A DNA stretch of 7,510 nt from Rubrivivax sp. (lineage in GTDB: Bacteria; Pseudomonadota; Gammaproteobacteria; Burkholderiales; Burkholderiaceae), in the NCBI GenBank assembly GCA_004211235.1, contig SEEY01000174.1, positions 1-7,510 on the forward strand, given 5' to 3'. The notes beneath the pieces are model-generated. The model saw only the letters and a program-made list of their open reading frames with translations. It did not search any database and was not told the origin of the DNA. This document shows positions 6,726 to 7,510 of this stretch, piece by piece (positions within the stretch are counted from its first letter, which is position 1; every line of letters starts with the position of its first letter). Both the position numbers and the translations under genes were made by a program.

Positions 6726-7046
6726 GGTCGTTCCTTGGTAGAGGTGAAGCTGGACGGTGACGGCATTGGGGCGGGGGGCTCCGGCCGGGTCGGACGCCTG
6801 TTTGCCGCGCCAACGGCAGGGGCGGACGACGCAGTTCAGTGTAAGGACGCGCCAAGGGGCACGTCAGTGCGAATGCGCGGTCGGCGGGAGCTGACCGAGG
6901 TCCACCGCAGACGTCGGGCTGCTTGCAGGCCGTCGCGTCCGGCCAATCGGCCGAGGCCACCCGCAGCACCGTCTGGAATTTTCCTCTTGCGCGTGTCGAA
7001 ACCGGGGAACGTCGCTCGTCGTAGGGAATGTGCACGGAGGCAATAG
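6726..7046. other. Divergent intergenic region without a gene
   Basis: These 321 bases separate the leftward DUF1993 gene from the rightward SDR remnant. Open frames that cross it give arginine- and proline-rich translations with no recognisable family and no good ribosome binding site, so none is annotated. The left end holds the DUF1993 ribosome binding site and a possible promoter. The right end holds GGAGG (7036-7040), the ribosome binding site of the SDR remnant. No repeats, tRNA or obvious small RNA were seen. Confidence 0.6.
6838..6867 (-). promoter_or_regulatory. Possible sigma-70 promoter for the DUF1993 gene
   Basis: Read on the - strand, CTGACG (6862-6867) lies 18 bases before TACACT (6838-6843). 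These resemble -35 and -10 boxes with four of six consensus bases each. A transcript would start near 6831 and leave a leader of about 105 bases before the ATG at 6725. In GC-rich DNA such matches arise by chance, so this is a weak call supported mainly by position. Confidence 0.25.
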
Positions 7047-7185
7047 ATGTTGCTCAAGGACAAGGTGGCGGTGGTGTACGGCGGCGGTAGCGCTGTGGCA
7101 TGCCCCCGTGCTGCTGTCGAGCGACCTGGCTTCGGCCATGACGGCGACGGTCGGCAATGCCTCCGGCGGCGGCCACATCGACTGA
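7047..7185 (+). pseudogene. Short-chain dehydrogenase/reductase remnant with large internal deletion
   Basis: The first codons read MLLKDKVAVVYGGGSAV, the start of a classical SDR up to the glycine-rich nucleotide-binding turn (usual form: KVAVVYGGGGAIG). About 15 codons on, in a different frame, 7108-7185 encodes VLLSSDLASAMTATVGNASG and then GGHID plus TGA, a typical SDR C-terminus (usual form: FLASDRASAMTATVANLTCG followed by an acidic end). A full SDR is about 250 residues, so some 200 residues including the catalytic Ser and Tyr-x-x-x-Lys are gone. The join lies near 7090-7105 and leaves the two ends out of frame. The ribosome binding site GGAGG (7036-7040, six bases before the ATG) is intact. 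If translated, the N-terminal frame runs on to 7301 and overlaps the next gene. It cannot encode a working dehydrogenase. An assembly error is the main alternative to a genuine deletion. Confidence 0.8.
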
Positions 7186-7206
7186 ATCCATCGACGAGGA
7201 GAAACC

Positions 7207-7510
7207 ATGCTTACCTTGCCCCAGATCATTGCGCGACCGGCGCAGGCCTATGCCTTCATGCGCTTCACGGTCCGCATGGACGAGATGCTCAAGCCTGCTG
7301 ACGAGGGGTTCCCGATCGTCTTCAAGGCCCTGGCCGAGCAAGGCATCCAGCCGATCGGTGCGGCCTTCTACAACTATCGCCGCATCAACATGGCCGAGAC
7401 GCTGGACGTGGAGGCCGGGGTCGCTGTCGAGCGGCCCGGGTCGGCGACGGACCCGGTGGAATTCGCGACGCTGCCCGCAGGGCGGTTTGTCACGCTGCGT
7501 TGGCACGGAC
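7207..7510 (+). CDS. GyrI-like / AraC-effector-binding domain protein, 5' part
   Basis: The frame from ATG 7207 stays open to the window end (101 codons) and continues beyond it. The ribosome binding site GAGGAG (7196-7201) is five bases upstream. The translation begins MLTLPQIIARPAQAYAFMRF, then contains FPIVFKALAEQGIQPIGAAF, YNYRRINMAETLDVEAGVAV and LPAGRFVTLRWHG. This follows the GyrI-like fold: a beta strand with the substrate-facing start, a helix with F-x-x-L, G-x-x-P-x-G-x-x-F-x-Y, a D-x-E-x-x-V strand, and the L-P-A-G-x-x-x-x-x-x-x-x-G signature. No DNA-binding domain precedes it, so it is the stand-alone type, usually about 150-160 residues, which binds small hydrophobic or cationic molecules or acts as a hydrolase-like accessory protein. 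It starts 21 bases after the SDR remnant's stop and was probably its operon partner. Confidence 0.87.
   Translation, partial: MLTLPQIIARPAQAYAFMRFTVRMDEMLKPADEGFPIVFKALAEQGIQPIGAAFYNYRRINMAETLDVEAGVAVERPGSATDPVEFATLPAGRFVTLRWHG

Noticed and set aside
6060..7046. 328-codon open frame on the + strand covering the DUF1993 gene and the intergenic region
   Set aside because: It begins inside the terminator region, is antisense to a clear DUF1993 gene, has no ribosome binding site and no recognisable domain.
7047..7301. Intact 84-codon small protein gene
   Set aside because: Only the first ~17 residues resemble a protein family (SDR). The rest is frameshifted sequence over the SDR C-terminus and the start of the GyrI-like gene, so it is treated as a pseudogene.

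Overview
This GC-rich window, with short gaps and coding mostly on the + strand, looks like a betaproteobacterial chromosome, probably Burkholderiales. That placement is inferred from base composition and protein flavour, not from any marker gene. No tRNA, rRNA, insertion sequence, CRISPR array or replication origin was seen.

Bases 1-5247 hold a tightly packed + strand gene group: the 3' end of a HyuA-type subunit, a complete HyuB-type subunit (183-2078), a Tat-exported molybdopterin-binding large subunit of the isoquinoline 1-oxidoreductase (IorB) type (2075-4225), and a zinc-free MDR oxidoreductase (4225-5247). The last two junctions are stop/start overlaps (ATGA, TGATG), so these genes are almost certainly co-transcribed and translationally coupled. 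The natural reading is a catabolic operon for an unknown N-heterocycle, lactam/imide or ketone: a molybdenum hydroxylase oxidises it, an ATP-dependent HyuAB enzyme opens or carboxylates it, and an NAD(P)H-linked reductase acts on an intermediate. The substrate cannot be read from the sequence. The [2Fe-2S] small subunit that IorB-type enzymes need is not in the window.

Bases 5248-5356 are a gap with a hairpin and a perfect 12-bp palindrome. A six-helix membrane protein of CopD/HemJ-like appearance follows (5357-6037) and ends at a strong intrinsic terminator (6068-6095).

Bases 6096-7510 are a separate accessory block. A DUF1993 gene lies on the - strand (6216-6725), with a long stem-loop against its stop codon. 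A 321-bp non-coding divergent region follows. Then comes a short-chain dehydrogenase remnant that keeps its ribosome binding site, first ~17 codons and last ~25 codons but has lost the whole catalytic middle (7047-7185). Last is the start of a GyrI-like small-molecule-binding protein that runs off the window (from 7207). The main points of interest are the operon of unknown substrate and the internally deleted SDR gene.
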